Source: Arthrobacter globiformis
Lineage (GTDB): Bacteria > Actinomycetota > Actinomycetes > Actinomycetales > Micrococcaceae
Direction: 5' to 3'
NCBI RefSeq assembly: GCF_030817195.1
Contig: NZ_JAUSYZ010000001.1
Location: forward strand, 4,836,001-4,900,000
Length of the DNA: 64,000 nucleotides
Shown here: one piece after another, positions 24,351 to 32,622 of the stretch
Position numbering within the stretch: position 1 is the stretch's first letter
Layout of the letters: the number at the start of each line of letters is the position of its first letter
Translations under genes and position numbers: made by a program
Notes under the pieces: model-generated
Told to the model about the DNA's origin: nothing
Database searches by the model: none
What the model saw: only the letters and a program-made list of their open reading frames with translations

Positions 24351-24854
24351 ATGACAACGGAGTCGACCATGACCCAGTCCCCCGCCCGGGCGAGGCCAGC
24401 GCGCAGCGTCCTGGCCGGAGTCGCCGCCTTCGGGGCGCTGGGCGCCTACGTACTTGTCAGCTCAGTGGGCCTCGGCCTCTGGACCTCGCTGGGTCCCGGC
24501 CCCGGGCTGTTCCCGTTCGCAATGGGCGCGGTGCTCGCCTCGATGTCAGTCCTGTGGCTGCTTCAGGAGCTCAGGCGCCCCAGCGCGGCAGGTGAAAAGG
24601 CCGACGGCGGACTGGTGCTCGCCGTCGTCGTCAGCCTTGTGCTGCTGGCAGCGTTGCTGGACCTGCTCGGCTTCCAGCTGAGCATGTTCCTCTTCCTGAT
24701 GTACCACCTGAAGATCCGGGGGAAGCGGGGCTGGCTGTCCGCCCTGCTCACCGCCCTGGCCGGAAGCGTCGGAGCTTTCTACGCCTTCAACTACGGACTG
24801 AACGTGGCCCTGCCTGTCTCATCTATTCCCGTCCTGAACCTGATCGGACTCTAG
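24351..24854 (+). CDS. tctB: Tripartite tricarboxylate transporter, small membrane subunit
   Basis: 167 residues from ATG 24351 (GGAAGG upstream). Four hydrophobic segments and the TctB-type layout: SVGLGLWTSLGPGPGLFPFA between helices 1 and 2, then FQLSMFLFLMYHLKIRGKRG. Partner of TctA in the membrane; the solute comes from TctC. First gene of the island, directly after operator 2. Confidence 0.9.
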   Translation: MTTESTMTQSPARARPARSVLAGVAAFGALGAYVLVSSVGLGLWTSLGPGPGLFPFAMGAVLASMSVLWLLQELRRPSAAGEKADGGLVLAVVVSLVLLAALLDLLGFQLSMFLFLMYHLKIRGKRGWLSALLTALAGSVGAFYAFNYGLNVALPVSSIPVLNLIGL

Positions 24855-24856
24855 AC

Positions 24857-26356
24857 ATGGACACCCTCAATGAACTGCTGAACGGCTTCGCGGCCGCCCT
24901 GACCTGGCAGAACCTCATCTTCGCGTTCCTGGGCTGCCTCCTGGGCACCGTGATCGGCGTTCTGCCGGGCATCGGCCCGGTGGCCGGCGTCGCCCTGCTC
25001 ATCCCGCTCACGCTGAACATGGACCCCACCGGCTCAATCATCATGCTGTGCGCCATCTTCTACGGCACGGCCTACGGGGGAACCATCACCAGCGTGCTGC
25101 TGAACACCCCTGGTGAGGCGGCGTCGGCCATCACCACCATTGACGGCCATGCGATGACATTGATGGGCAAGGCCGGAGCGGCCCTCACCATCGCCGCCAT
25201 CGGCTCCTTCGTCGGCGGCACCATTGCCACCCTCGGACTCGTCGCCGCCGCCAAACCGCTGGGCGAGCTCGGCCTGCTCGTCGGTCCCCCGGAGTTCTTC
25301 GCCCTCATGGTCGTCGGCATCTCCCTGCTCGTGGCGCTGGCCGGCAAATCCATGGTCAAGGCCCTGATCTCCGGAGCCCTGGGCCTGCTGATCTCCATGG
25401 TCGGCATCGACCCCGTCGCCGGCGCACCCCGCTTCACGTTCGGCATGGACCGGCTCCTGGACGGAGTGAGCTTCGTGGCCGTCATCGTCGGTGTCTTCGG
25501 CCTGTCCGAGATCCTCTCCTACCGCAAGGGCGAGTCGACCGTGGTGCACGCCCCCGGCTTCCGTTCGCTGCTGCCCACCGGCAAGGAATGGCGCCGCAGC
25601 GCACCGTCCATGGCCCGCGGAACCGGCATCGGCTTCGGGCTCGGCCTGATCCCCGGCATGACCGGATCGGTCGCATCCCTGCTCTCCTACGGCGCCGAGA
25701 AGAAGTTCTCCAAGCACCGGAACGAGCTGGGCAAGGGCGCCGTCGAAGGTGTCGCCGGGCCGGAAACGGCCAACAACGCCCACGCCAACGCCGCGCTCAT
25801 CCCGCTGTTCACCCTCGGCATCCCTGCTTCCCCGACCATCGCCGTCCTGATGGGGGCCTTCCTTCAGCAGGGTCTGACGCCGGGACCGACGCTGTTCACC
25901 GAGCACTCCGAGATTGCCTGGGCCATCATTGCCAGTCTCTTCATCGGCAACCTCCTGCTGGTGCTGCTGAACGTCCCCCTGGTCGGTCTGTGGACCTCGA
26001 TCCTGCGGGTCCCGGCTCCGATCCTGACCGCGCTGATCCTGCTCTTCATGGTCATTGGCGCCTACACCATCAACTTCAGCGTCTTCGACGTCTTCGTGAT
26101 GATCGGTTTCGGCCTGCTGGGCCTGGCCCTTCGGCACCTGGAGATCCCACTGGCCCCCATGGTCCTCACCCTGGTCCTGGGTCCGCTGATGGAACGGTCG
26201 CTGCGTGAATCACTGGAAATTTCCCAGGGCGACTTCAGCATCTTCCTCAACCGGCCGATCTCCCTGGTCCTGATCATCCTCGGCGTCCTGATCATCTGCA
26301 GCCCGCTACTGAAGCTCCGCAAGCCCAAGGCCCTGATGGACGACCCCGAAGCCTAA
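24857..26356 (+). CDS. tctA: Tripartite tricarboxylate transporter, large permease
   Basis: 499 residues with about 11-12 membrane segments. TctA signatures: GVLPGIGPVAGVALLIPLT, FYGTAYGGTITSVLLNTPGE, ASAITTIDGHAM, and the second half-repeat GLGLIPGMTGSVASLLSYG and TANNAHANAALIPLFTLGIP. It moves a carboxylate with a cation gradient. Two bases after tctB. Confidence 0.95.
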   Translation: MDTLNELLNGFAAALTWQNLIFAFLGCLLGTVIGVLPGIGPVAGVALLIPLTLNMDPTGSIIMLCAIFYGTAYGGTITSVLLNTPGEAASAITTIDGHAMTLMGKAGAALTIAAIGSFVGGTIATLGLVAAAKPLGELGLLVGPPEFFALMVVGISLLVALAGKSMVKALISGALGLLISMVGIDPVAGAPRFTFGMDRLLDGVSFVAVIVGVFGLSEILSYRKGESTVVHAPGFRSLLPTGKEWRRSAPSMARGTGIGFGLGLIPGMTGSVASLLSYGAEKKFSKHRNELGKGAVEGVAGPETANNAHANAALIPLFTLGIPASPTIAVLMGAFLQQGLTPGPTLFTEHSEIAWAIIASLFIGNLLLVLLNVPLVGLWTSILRVPAPILTALILLFMVIGAYTINFSVFDVFVMIGFGLLGLALRHLEIPLAPMVLTLVLGPLMERSLRESLEISQGDFSIFLNRPISLVLIILGVLIICSPLLKLRKPKALMDDPEA

Positions 26357-26408
26357 GCCCGCCCGCACTCCCCTCAATAAACAATCAACCTCTTCGAAGG
26401 AGAAGAAC

Positions 26409-27410
26409 TTGTCACGCACCAAAATCACCGCGGCCATCGCTGCTGCTGCCCTGCTCGCCCTCACCGGATGCGGCGCCAACGCCGGCGCAACATCCGCCGC
26501 CGGCGACGACTTCCCCAAGAAGGGCAAGTCCATCGACCTCATCGTCGCATTCTCCTCCGGCGGGGCAGTGGACACCGCGGCCCGCCTGGTCCAGCCCGTC
26601 CTGGAGAAGGAACTCGGCACCAACGTTGAGGTCATCAACAAGCCCGGCGCCGGCGGCCAGATCGGCTACACCCAACTGACCAGCGCCAAGCCAGACGGCT
26701 ACACCATCGGCGCCACCGGCTCCCCGTCCGTCGTCGTATCCCCGCTGGACCCCAGCCGCGGCGCAAAATACACGCGCGACAGCTTCCAGCCACTCGGCCG
26801 CCAGGTCATTGACCCGGCCGTCATCGCCGTCCAGCCGGACAGTCCGTACAAGACACTGAAGGAACTGCTCGACGCCGCCAAGGCCAACCCCAAGTCCCTC
26901 ACCGCTAGCACCACCGGCCTGCAGACCGGCGAACACTTCGCGCTGGCCCAGATCCAGGAAACCACCGGCGCCGAATTCGCACCGGTCCACTTCTCCGAAG
27001 GGGCCTCCCAGGCCACCACGGCATTCCTCGGCAAGCACGTCGACATCCTGGTGGCCAACGTCAGCGACGTCACCGACCTGACCAAGCAGAACAAGGCCCG
27101 CGTCCTGGGCATCATGACCGCCGAGCGGTCCCCGTCCCTGCCGGACGTTCCCACGTTCAAGGAAAGCGGTTACGACGTCGAAGCCGGAACCGCCCGCGGT
27201 TACTCCGCCCCCGCCGGCCTTCCGGACGCCGTCGCCAAGAAGCTCGAGGCCGCCCTCCAGAAGGCCATCGAGGACCCGGAGGTCGTCAAGAAGATGAACG
27301 ACCTCGGCCTGCAGACCAGCTACCTCTCCGGCAAGGACTACCAGACGTTCTGGGCAGCACAGGAAGCGGACTTCAAGAAGGTCCTGCCCCTGGTCCAGAA
27401 GAAGGACTAG
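26409..27410 (+). CDS. tctC: Tripartite tricarboxylate transporter, binding lipoprotein (Bug family)
   Basis: 333 residues, TTG start with AAGGAG upstream. Lipobox LTGC follows a short signal peptide. Bug-fold marks: IDLIVAFSSGGAVDTAARLV, VINKPGAGGQIGYTQL, and the C-terminal YDVEAGTARGYSAPAGLPDA. Binds the carboxylate outside the cell. Its stop codon lies inside the first of three 17-bp tandem units. Confidence 0.93.
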   Translation: MSRTKITAAIAAAALLALTGCGANAGATSAAGDDFPKKGKSIDLIVAFSSGGAVDTAARLVQPVLEKELGTNVEVINKPGAGGQIGYTQLTSAKPDGYTIGATGSPSVVVSPLDPSRGAKYTRDSFQPLGRQVIDPAVIAVQPDSPYKTLKELLDAAKANPKSLTASTTGLQTGEHFALAQIQETTGAEFAPVHFSEGASQATTAFLGKHVDILVANVSDVTDLTKQNKARVLGIMTAERSPSLPDVPTFKESGYDVEAGTARGYSAPAGLPDAVAKKLEAALQKAIEDPEVVKKMNDLGLQTSYLSGKDYQTFWAAQEADFKKVLPLVQKKD

Positions 27411-27447
27411 TTCAAAAGAAGGACTAGTTCAGAAGACGGACTAACCC
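27397..27447 (+). repeat. Three 17-bp tandem units across the tctC stop codon
   Basis: AGAAGAAGGACTAGTTC at 27397-27413, AAAAGAAGGACTAGTTC at 27414-27430 and the more diverged AGAAGACGGACTAACCC at 27431-27447. Unit 1 carries the real TAG. The repeat is probably replication slippage that copied the gene end into the spacer. Confidence 0.8.
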
Positions 27448-27512
27448 TCCCACATCCGGCTCAGAGACCGCCCGCCCCAGTTCAAACCGACACCACCAGG
27501 GAAGACACCGCC

Positions 27513-28139
27513 ATGACCACCCCCGCCCTTCAGGACACCTCCTTCACCCGACCGGACCAGGAACTAATCAACCGTCTGGCCAAGCTGCCCGCTGCCAACA
27601 TCGGAGACGCGGTGGACCGGCTCGGTGTGGCAGATTCCGCGATTCAGGCGGTCTGGCCGGGCGCGAAAATCGCCGGTCCCGCTTTCACCGTTTGGACCCG
27701 CCCCGGGGACAACCAGGGCATCCACGAAGCGCTGAAGCTGGCGCAGCCGGGGGACGTCATCGTTGTGGCGGGTGGCGGCGACGAGTCCCGTGCCCTCCTC
27801 GGTGAGCTGATTGGCGAGCGCGCCATCAACCTCGGCATCGCCGGCTTCGCCCTTGACGGTGCGGCACGCGATGCCGAGGCCCTCGGTGAGATCGGCATGC
27901 CGGTCTTCGCCCGGGCGGTCACCCCGGCGGGTCCGTACAAGAACGGGCCGCACCGGCTCGGCGGTCCCATCGCCTTTGGCGGCGTCCCCGTCCTGCCCGG
28001 CGACATCATCATCGGTGACTCCGACGGCGTCGTGGTCATCCCCAGCGAGCAGGCCTCAGCCGTGGCGGAAGCCGCCGAGGCTGTATTCGCCGACGAAACC
28101 AACCGGCGGGCATCCATCATCGCCTCCCGCGGCGAGTAA
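27513..28139 (+). CDS. RraA-family 4-hydroxy-4-methyl-2-oxoglutarate aldolase-like lyase
   Basis: 208 residues. RraA/HMG-aldolase fold: LPAANIGDAVDRLG, GPAFTVWTRPGDNQGIHEAL, PGDVIVVAGGGDE, LGELIGERAINLGIAGFALD, the catalytic GAARD (Arg/Asp pair), and VLPGDIIIGDSDGVVVIP. Only distantly like the aldolase at 1022-1714. In this island it follows the transporter and precedes a dehydrogenase, so it probably cleaves or decarboxylates a 2-oxo acid made from the imported compound. RraA (RNase E inhibitor) function is unlikely here because of the metabolic context. Confidence 0.85.
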   Translation: MTTPALQDTSFTRPDQELINRLAKLPAANIGDAVDRLGVADSAIQAVWPGAKIAGPAFTVWTRPGDNQGIHEALKLAQPGDVIVVAGGGDESRALLGELIGERAINLGIAGFALDGAARDAEALGEIGMPVFARAVTPAGPYKNGPHRLGGPIAFGGVPVLPGDIIIGDSDGVVVIPSEQASAVAEAAEAVFADETNRRASIIASRGE

Positions 28140-28154
28140 GTAAGGAACAGTTTC

Positions 28155-28940
28155 ATGACCAAGTGCACCATCATCGGCCTGGGCGAAGCAGGTGCGGCCT
28201 ACGCCTCCGCGCTGGCAGCAGCAGGCCACCAGGTCACCGGCTTTGACCCCGTGGCCCCGAACACCCCGGCCGGAATAACGCGGGCAGCCACCGCCGCCGA
28301 AGCCTGCCGGGGCGCGGACATCGTCCTGGTGCTCACCGGCGCCGCAGCTGCCCGCAGCGTGGCCAAGGACTGCCTGCCAGTGCTCCCGGCCGGCAGCACC
28401 TACGCGGACTTCACGTCGTCGTCCCCGGCGGTGATGGAGGAACTCGGCCAGCAGGCCGGCCAGGTTCAGTTCGCCGACGTCGCGATCCTTGGGCCCGTCG
28501 CCGCCCTCGGCGCCAAAACCCCGCTCATGGTCAGCGGTCCCGGATCCGCCGCGGTGGTGCAGCTGCTGGCGCCGCTGGGTGTCGACGTCGAAACCGCCGA
28601 CGGCGGTCCGGGGGCGGCCATGTCCCATAAGCTGCTGCGCAGCGTCCTCATGAAGGGCCTGGCTTCGGTGGTTGTCGAAGCGGTCACCGCCGGCCGGGCA
28701 GCCGGGCTTGAAAGCTGGATCCGCGAGCAGATCGCCCGGCAGCTCGCCGGCGACGGCCAGGCCGTCATCGACAGGTTCCTCACCGGAACGTCAAAGCACG
28801 CCGTGCGCAGGTCGCGGGAAATGCAGGACACCGCTGACTACCTTGCCGAGCTCGGCGTCCCCGCGGAAATGACGGAAGCCTCAGCGGCCGCCCTGGCGCG
28901 GATCGCGGCAGCACCAGCACCGGAGGCGGCCCTGCGCTGA
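28155..28940 (+). CDS. NAD(P)-binding beta-hydroxyacid dehydrogenase-like protein with DUF1932 C-terminus
   Basis: 261 residues. N-terminal Rossmann domain (IIGLGEAGAAYASALAAAGH) as in 6-phosphogluconate/3-hydroxyisobutyrate dehydrogenases. Then the helical DUF1932 domain, with the presumed catalytic lysine in MSHKLLRSVLMKGLASVVVE. It likely oxidises a 3-hydroxy acid. AAGGAAC ribosome site, 15 bases after the lyase gene, same operon. Confidence 0.87.
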   Translation: MTKCTIIGLGEAGAAYASALAAAGHQVTGFDPVAPNTPAGITRAATAAEACRGADIVLVLTGAAAARSVAKDCLPVLPAGSTYADFTSSSPAVMEELGQQAGQVQFADVAILGPVAALGAKTPLMVSGPGSAAVVQLLAPLGVDVETADGGPGAAMSHKLLRSVLMKGLASVVVEAVTAGRAAGLESWIREQIARQLAGDGQAVIDRFLTGTSKHAVRRSREMQDTADYLAELGVPAEMTEASAAALARIAAAPAPEAALR

Positions 28941-28960
28941 CCGCGCATGAGGCAGAATCA

Positions 28961-29023
28961 ATGAACAGGGAATCAACGATGAACCCGGAAGCAACCGAAC
29001 ACCCCGAAGGAGCAGCCCGATGA
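28961..29023 (+). CDS. Possible 20-codon leader ORF
   Basis: An ATG at 28961 opens a 20-residue frame (MNRESTMNPEATEHPEGAAR) whose TGA overlaps the permease ATG as ATGA. The overlap could couple translation. There is no strong ribosome site and no homology that I can see, so it may be chance. Confidence 0.25.
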   Translation: MNRESTMNPEATEHPEGAAR

Positions 29024-30354
29024 TCGGCATCTGGGCACTGGGAGCCTACCTGGCGGTCATCCTGCTCTGGACAACTGTCATCAAACGCAGCGTCGGCGAA
29101 GCGATGCTCCTCGGGTTCCTCGTTGTCCTTCCATTCACCGGGGCCGCCGGCCAGGTCGGCTGGAACGCCTTTTACGACGCCATTACCGATGAGATCGTCT
29201 ATGCCACCATGGCGTTCGTCTTCATGGGTTACCTGCTGGAGCGGACCGGCGTACTGGACCGGCTGATCGACCTGCTGAATTCCCTGATCGGCGGGGTCAA
29301 AGGCGGCCCGGCCTGGGTCTCCACGGTCGCGTCGGCAGGCCTGGGCGGCGTGGTCCACAACCAGGCCGCGATCGCCGCGACCGTGGGATCGGTGACCATC
29401 CCGTGGATGGAAAGGTCCCGCCTCGACAAGCCGTCCGCGGCAACGCTCGTGGCAGGCAACGCAGGCATGGGCATCACCTTCCCGTTCAGCGCCTCGATGT
29501 TCGTCCTCGTGGGATCCTCCACCGTCGGCCCGCTGCTAAAGGTCAATGACCTCGTCCTTCCCCTGCTGCTCGGCGGGCTCTGGTGCTTCCTGCACCGCCT
29601 GATTGTCACCTACGTGCTGATCCGCAGGAGCGACATGGCGCCCCTCGATGCGGCGCACCGGACACCCGTCCGCCGGGCCTTCGCCCAGGGCTGGGCCACC
29701 ATGATCCTGTTCGTCGTGGTGGCCGTCCCGCTGATCCTCACCTCCGGCGCCATCGCCGCGGCCCTTTCCGACTGGACGGGCTCGGACGTGGCCAAGTCCG
29801 TCAGCGTCATCGTCTGGATCCCCGTGGTCCTGATCATCACGGGCCTCATCCTGGGACGGAAGCGGCTGCCGCGGGGCCGGAAGGCCTACTGGGACTTCCT
29901 GCAGCAGTCCGCGCCGCGCTTCGGCGTCGTCGGCGTCACCGTGGTCTTCGCGTTTGCCGGCGCCAACGCCCTGGCCGCCACCGGCCTGCCGAAGCAGATG
30001 ACGGCACTGCTGACCCAGTTCAACCTGCCGCTGTGGCTGTTGGCCATCCTGATCGGACTGATTGTCATCGCCGTGGCTGCGCCCCTGTCCGCGACGGCGA
30101 CCATGGCCGCCGTCGGAACCGTGGGTGTTGCCACGCTGGTGGCGGCCGGCGTTCCGGCAACCACCGCGGCAGTCGCGGTGCTGGTCTTTTCCTCCTGTGA
30201 AGCGGCTGTCCCGCCCGGCGGCGCTCCGCTTTACGTCGCGTGCGGCATCGCCGACGTAGACCCGTACAAAACGTTTGCCCGCCTGTTCGTCCTCTACGCC
30301 CTGCCGCTGCTGGCCATCGGCGTGCTGATCGCCGTCGGCGTCCTGCCGATCTAA
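29020..30354 (+). CDS. TRAP transporter large-permease-like protein (DctM type)
   Basis: 444 residues, about 12 membrane segments. DctM/IT-superfamily features: FVFMGYLLERTGVLDRLIDL, a GLGGVVHNQAAIAATVGSVT loop, AGNAGMGITFPFSASMFVLV, and in the second half AAPLSATATMAAVGTVGVAT and EAAVPPGGAPLYVACGIAD. GAAGGAG lies upstream. No DctP-type binding protein is encoded in the window; the only solute-binding protein of the island is TctC. It may export a product or import a second substrate. Confidence 0.82.
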   Translation: MIGIWALGAYLAVILLWTTVIKRSVGEAMLLGFLVVLPFTGAAGQVGWNAFYDAITDEIVYATMAFVFMGYLLERTGVLDRLIDLLNSLIGGVKGGPAWVSTVASAGLGGVVHNQAAIAATVGSVTIPWMERSRLDKPSAATLVAGNAGMGITFPFSASMFVLVGSSTVGPLLKVNDLVLPLLLGGLWCFLHRLIVTYVLIRRSDMAPLDAAHRTPVRRAFAQGWATMILFVVVAVPLILTSGAIAAALSDWTGSDVAKSVSVIVWIPVVLIITGLILGRKRLPRGRKAYWDFLQQSAPRFGVVGVTVVFAFAGANALAATGLPKQMTALLTQFNLPLWLLAILIGLIVIAVAAPLSATATMAAVGTVGVATLVAAGVPATTAAVAVLVFSSCEAAVPPGGAPLYVACGIADVDPYKTFARLFVLYALPLLAIGVLIAVGVLPI

Positions 30355-30366
30355 GGAAGCGTGGAA

Positions 30367-30624
30367 ATGCAGAAGTTACGTAACACCATCAACACCATCT
30401 TCGTGATCAGCCTCGCGGTACTCCTCATCGCCGGAATAGTTTTCGTGGCCGGGCAGGCCCTCGCCCTGATCACCGGGCAGGGTGACTGGCTGGCGGTCCT
30501 CAACGAGGCCGTCAAGGGCCCGGCGTGCATCAGCGCGTCCGTCTGTGCCATCGCCGGATTCCTGCTCAGCTACAAGGCCCCCGCGCAACAGAACAACCCG
30601 CAGCAGGAAGCCCGCACACCATGA
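30367..30624 (+). CDS. Small two-helix membrane protein, possible TRAP small subunit
   Basis: 85 residues from ATG 30367 (AAGGA 9 bases upstream; the GTG at 30361 is too close to that site). Two hydrophobic helices (TIFVISLAVLLIAGIVFVAG and CISASVCAIAGFLLSY). Placed right after the DctM-like gene, where DctQ would be, but DctQ proteins have four helices and about 160 residues. Its stop overlaps the next start (ATGA). Confidence 0.7.
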   Translation: MQKLRNTINTIFVISLAVLLIAGIVFVAGQALALITGQGDWLAVLNEAVKGPACISASVCAIAGFLLSYKAPAQQNNPQQEARTP

Positions 30625-31610
30625 CGTCCACGGAATCCGGCACAACCTACCCCTCCTACGAGGCACTCCTGGAACGGGAAGGGCAGCTTTCGGGCACCTC
30701 CTGGGGCCTGTTTCCCGACGCCGGGCGCGGCACCCCGTCCTTCATCCAGCCCGGTTCCGTCCGGGATGCCGCCAACTGCGTCAGGACCGGCACCGTTTTC
30801 GGCCTCGACTACCCCGCCGACGCCTTCGACCCCGGGATGTCCCTGAAGCGGCGGGCTCCCCGGCACACGATCTACTCGGCACACCCCGCCCACCGCGACG
30901 ACTTCCTCGACGGGTACTACCTGCAGGGCTCCAGCCAGATCGACGGCCTCCGGCACCGCAGGGCGGACGACGTCGGCTTCTACAACGCCACGCCCGACGA
31001 CGACATCCGGGAAGGAACAGCGGCCCTCGGCATCCAGGTATGGGCGGAGCAGCCCATCGTCGGCCGGGGCGTACTGGTGGACGTCGACGGATATTGCCGG
31101 GACCAGGGCAGGCCCATCGACCATGCGGCCGGGCAGCCTCTTGGCCTGAACCTGATCCGGGCCGCAGCCGAGGCCCAGTCCCTGGCTCTCCGGACCGGGG
31201 ACATCCTCATGATTCACACAGGGTGGTGCGAGTGGTTCCTCGCGCTCCCCGCCGGGGAAAAGGAGAGCCAGCGCGACAGCCGCCGGGCCAGCGGCATCGA
31301 ACAATCGGCCGAGTTCGTCGCCTGGGCCTGGGACACCCGGCTCGCCGTCATCGGAGCGGACAACTTCGCCGTCGAATGCCTGCCGCCCGTCCCGTCGAGC
31401 CCCTTCCGGGCCACGGCACCCAACGACCACGGCATGATGCACCAGCAGTTCCTCGCCAAGCTCGGCCTACCGCTGGGCGAACTCTGGCAGCTCGGACCGC
31501 TCAGCCGGCACATGAAAGCCACCGGCAGCTGGGACGCGCTCGTCACCATCAAACCGCTGAACATTACGGGAGCCACCGGTTCCCCGGCCAACGCGACGGC
31601 GGTAACCTAA
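30621..31610 (+). CDS. Cyclase-family (kynurenine formamidase-like) hydrolase
   Basis: 329 residues. Cyclase fold: VFGLDYPADAF, LQGSSQIDGLRH (in place of the HxGTHxD metal motif of formamidases), RGVLVDVDGY, LRTGDILMIHTGW, and NDHGMMHQQFLAKLGLPLGE. The variant metal motif is typical of a distinct subgroup often linked to ring-derived acids or lactones. ATG overlaps the small membrane gene; last gene of the island. Its stop overlaps that of the convergent gene by 3 bases. Confidence 0.85.
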   Translation: MTSTESGTTYPSYEALLEREGQLSGTSWGLFPDAGRGTPSFIQPGSVRDAANCVRTGTVFGLDYPADAFDPGMSLKRRAPRHTIYSAHPAHRDDFLDGYYLQGSSQIDGLRHRRADDVGFYNATPDDDIREGTAALGIQVWAEQPIVGRGVLVDVDGYCRDQGRPIDHAAGQPLGLNLIRAAAEAQSLALRTGDILMIHTGWCEWFLALPAGEKESQRDSRRASGIEQSAEFVAWAWDTRLAVIGADNFAVECLPPVPSSPFRATAPNDHGMMHQQFLAKLGLPLGELWQLGPLSRHMKATGSWDALVTIKPLNITGATGSPANATAVT

Positions 31611-31966
31611 CGCACTTTTGCGCGCCTGTGGCGGTACCAGAGGGACATCCACAGGAATTCGGCTGCCGCATCCAGCAGGTACATCTTGCTGAGGGTGCCG
31701 TTCCCGACGTAGATCAGATCGGCGGCAGCAAGCGTTGCTGCTGTGCCAATGCCGAGCTGCCTGGCGTGCCCGGCGCCCTCGGGGCTGCTGCCGGCCCGAA
31801 GCTGGGCCAGTCCGTTGGTCAGGAGAAGACCGCCTACCGTCCGGACCAGCCATTTGTCGGTCTTCGGCCCGAAGACAGCCTCAAAGCTGGGCATATGAAC
31901 AAGCGGCCAAAGGCCGTTCACCACCAGAAACGCCCCCTGCAGGCGTCCAATCGCAACAGCAGACAT
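31607..31966 (-). CDS. Small integral membrane protein, unknown
   Basis: 119 residues with about four hydrophobic stretches (GAFLVVNGLWPLVHMPSFEA, TVGGLLLTNGLAQL, IGTAATLAAADLIYVGNGTL, LLDAAAEFLWMSLWY). GGAG before the ATG. Conserved-looking but no function known to me. Convergent with, and overlapping, the cyclase gene. Confidence 0.75.
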   Translation of the reverse strand: MSAVAIGRLQGAFLVVNGLWPLVHMPSFEAVFGPKTDKWLVRTVGGLLLTNGLAQLRAGSSPEGAGHARQLGIGTAATLAAADLIYVGNGTLSKMYLLDAAAEFLWMSLWYRHRRAKVR

Positions 31967-32041
31967 CGAAGCTCCTTCGAATGATCAGGCCGGCAAGTCC
32001 TTAATCCTGCCGGGTATCCCGTACCTTGACCGGGCGCTGGA

Positions 32042-32608
32042 CTAACACCTGCGGCGCCGCCAAGACCTGATACCAGCGACGGCGATCCCGACGGCAAGGA
32101 GCCACGGACCCGCCACGACAACAGGGTCCAGTGCCTGATGGGGCAGGTCCGCGCGTTTCTTGCCGAACCGTGAACGGATGCCGTGGCTGCTGAATTCACT
32201 GAGCATCCCGGTTTCGGTGACCGGGTTGTCCGGGCGGAGCGTGGCCAGCGAGCGAAGATGGTGTTCCCAGGCATCCACCCGGTCGGCCGCGAGCAGGATC
32301 AGCCAGTGCGCGGCACGCCCTTCGCTGTACTTATAGGCAGCCCTGCGCATCGCACCGGAGACGCCCCGCAGCGGGGTGGACGTGCCGAACACCGGGGTGA
32401 GCTGCTCGTGCTCGATAGAGCGTTCCCGCGGCCATTTTTCAGGCTGTCGGTCGGGGAAGTGCCAGTGGGCCCCGGTTTCGAGGCCGGGCTGCTCCCGCGG
32501 GACGGCGGGACGGTCCTTGGGGTCCAGGTCGGCACCCCATCCTGGGATGCGGGCCCGGAGTTCCTCGCTGGTGGCCTTCGGCTTTGGCCTGTCCGCAGTG
32601 TAAGGCAC
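32042..32608 (-). CDS. Uncharacterised protein with C-terminal membrane helix
   Basis: 188 residues, GTG start with GGAG upstream. A soluble charged part (EELRARIPGWGADLDPKDRP, SGAMRRAAYKYSEGRAAHWL, LILLAADRVDAWEHHLRSL) is followed by one helix (VVVAGPWLLAVGIAVAGI) and a terminal SWRRRRC. Typical of a tail-anchored cytoplasmic protein. It lies just downstream of the alcohol dehydrogenase on the same strand. Function unknown. Confidence 0.75.
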   Translation of the reverse strand: MPYTADRPKPKATSEELRARIPGWGADLDPKDRPAVPREQPGLETGAHWHFPDRQPEKWPRERSIEHEQLTPVFGTSTPLRGVSGAMRRAAYKYSEGRAAHWLILLAADRVDAWEHHLRSLATLRPDNPVTETGMLSEFSSHGIRSRFGKKRADLPHQALDPVVVAGPWLLAVGIAVAGIRSWRRRRC

Positions 32609-32622
32609 GGTTGCGCTCCTGT

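Noticed and set aside
25034..26137. 367-codon minus-strand frame inside tctA
   Set aside because: Antisense shadow dominated by Asp, Gly, Gln and His; tctA itself is certain.
30482..31984. 500-codon open frame on the plus strand overlapping the cyclase gene
   Set aside because: Arg/Pro-rich shadow of the cyclase gene; the 30621-31610 frame has family motifs and a coupled start.
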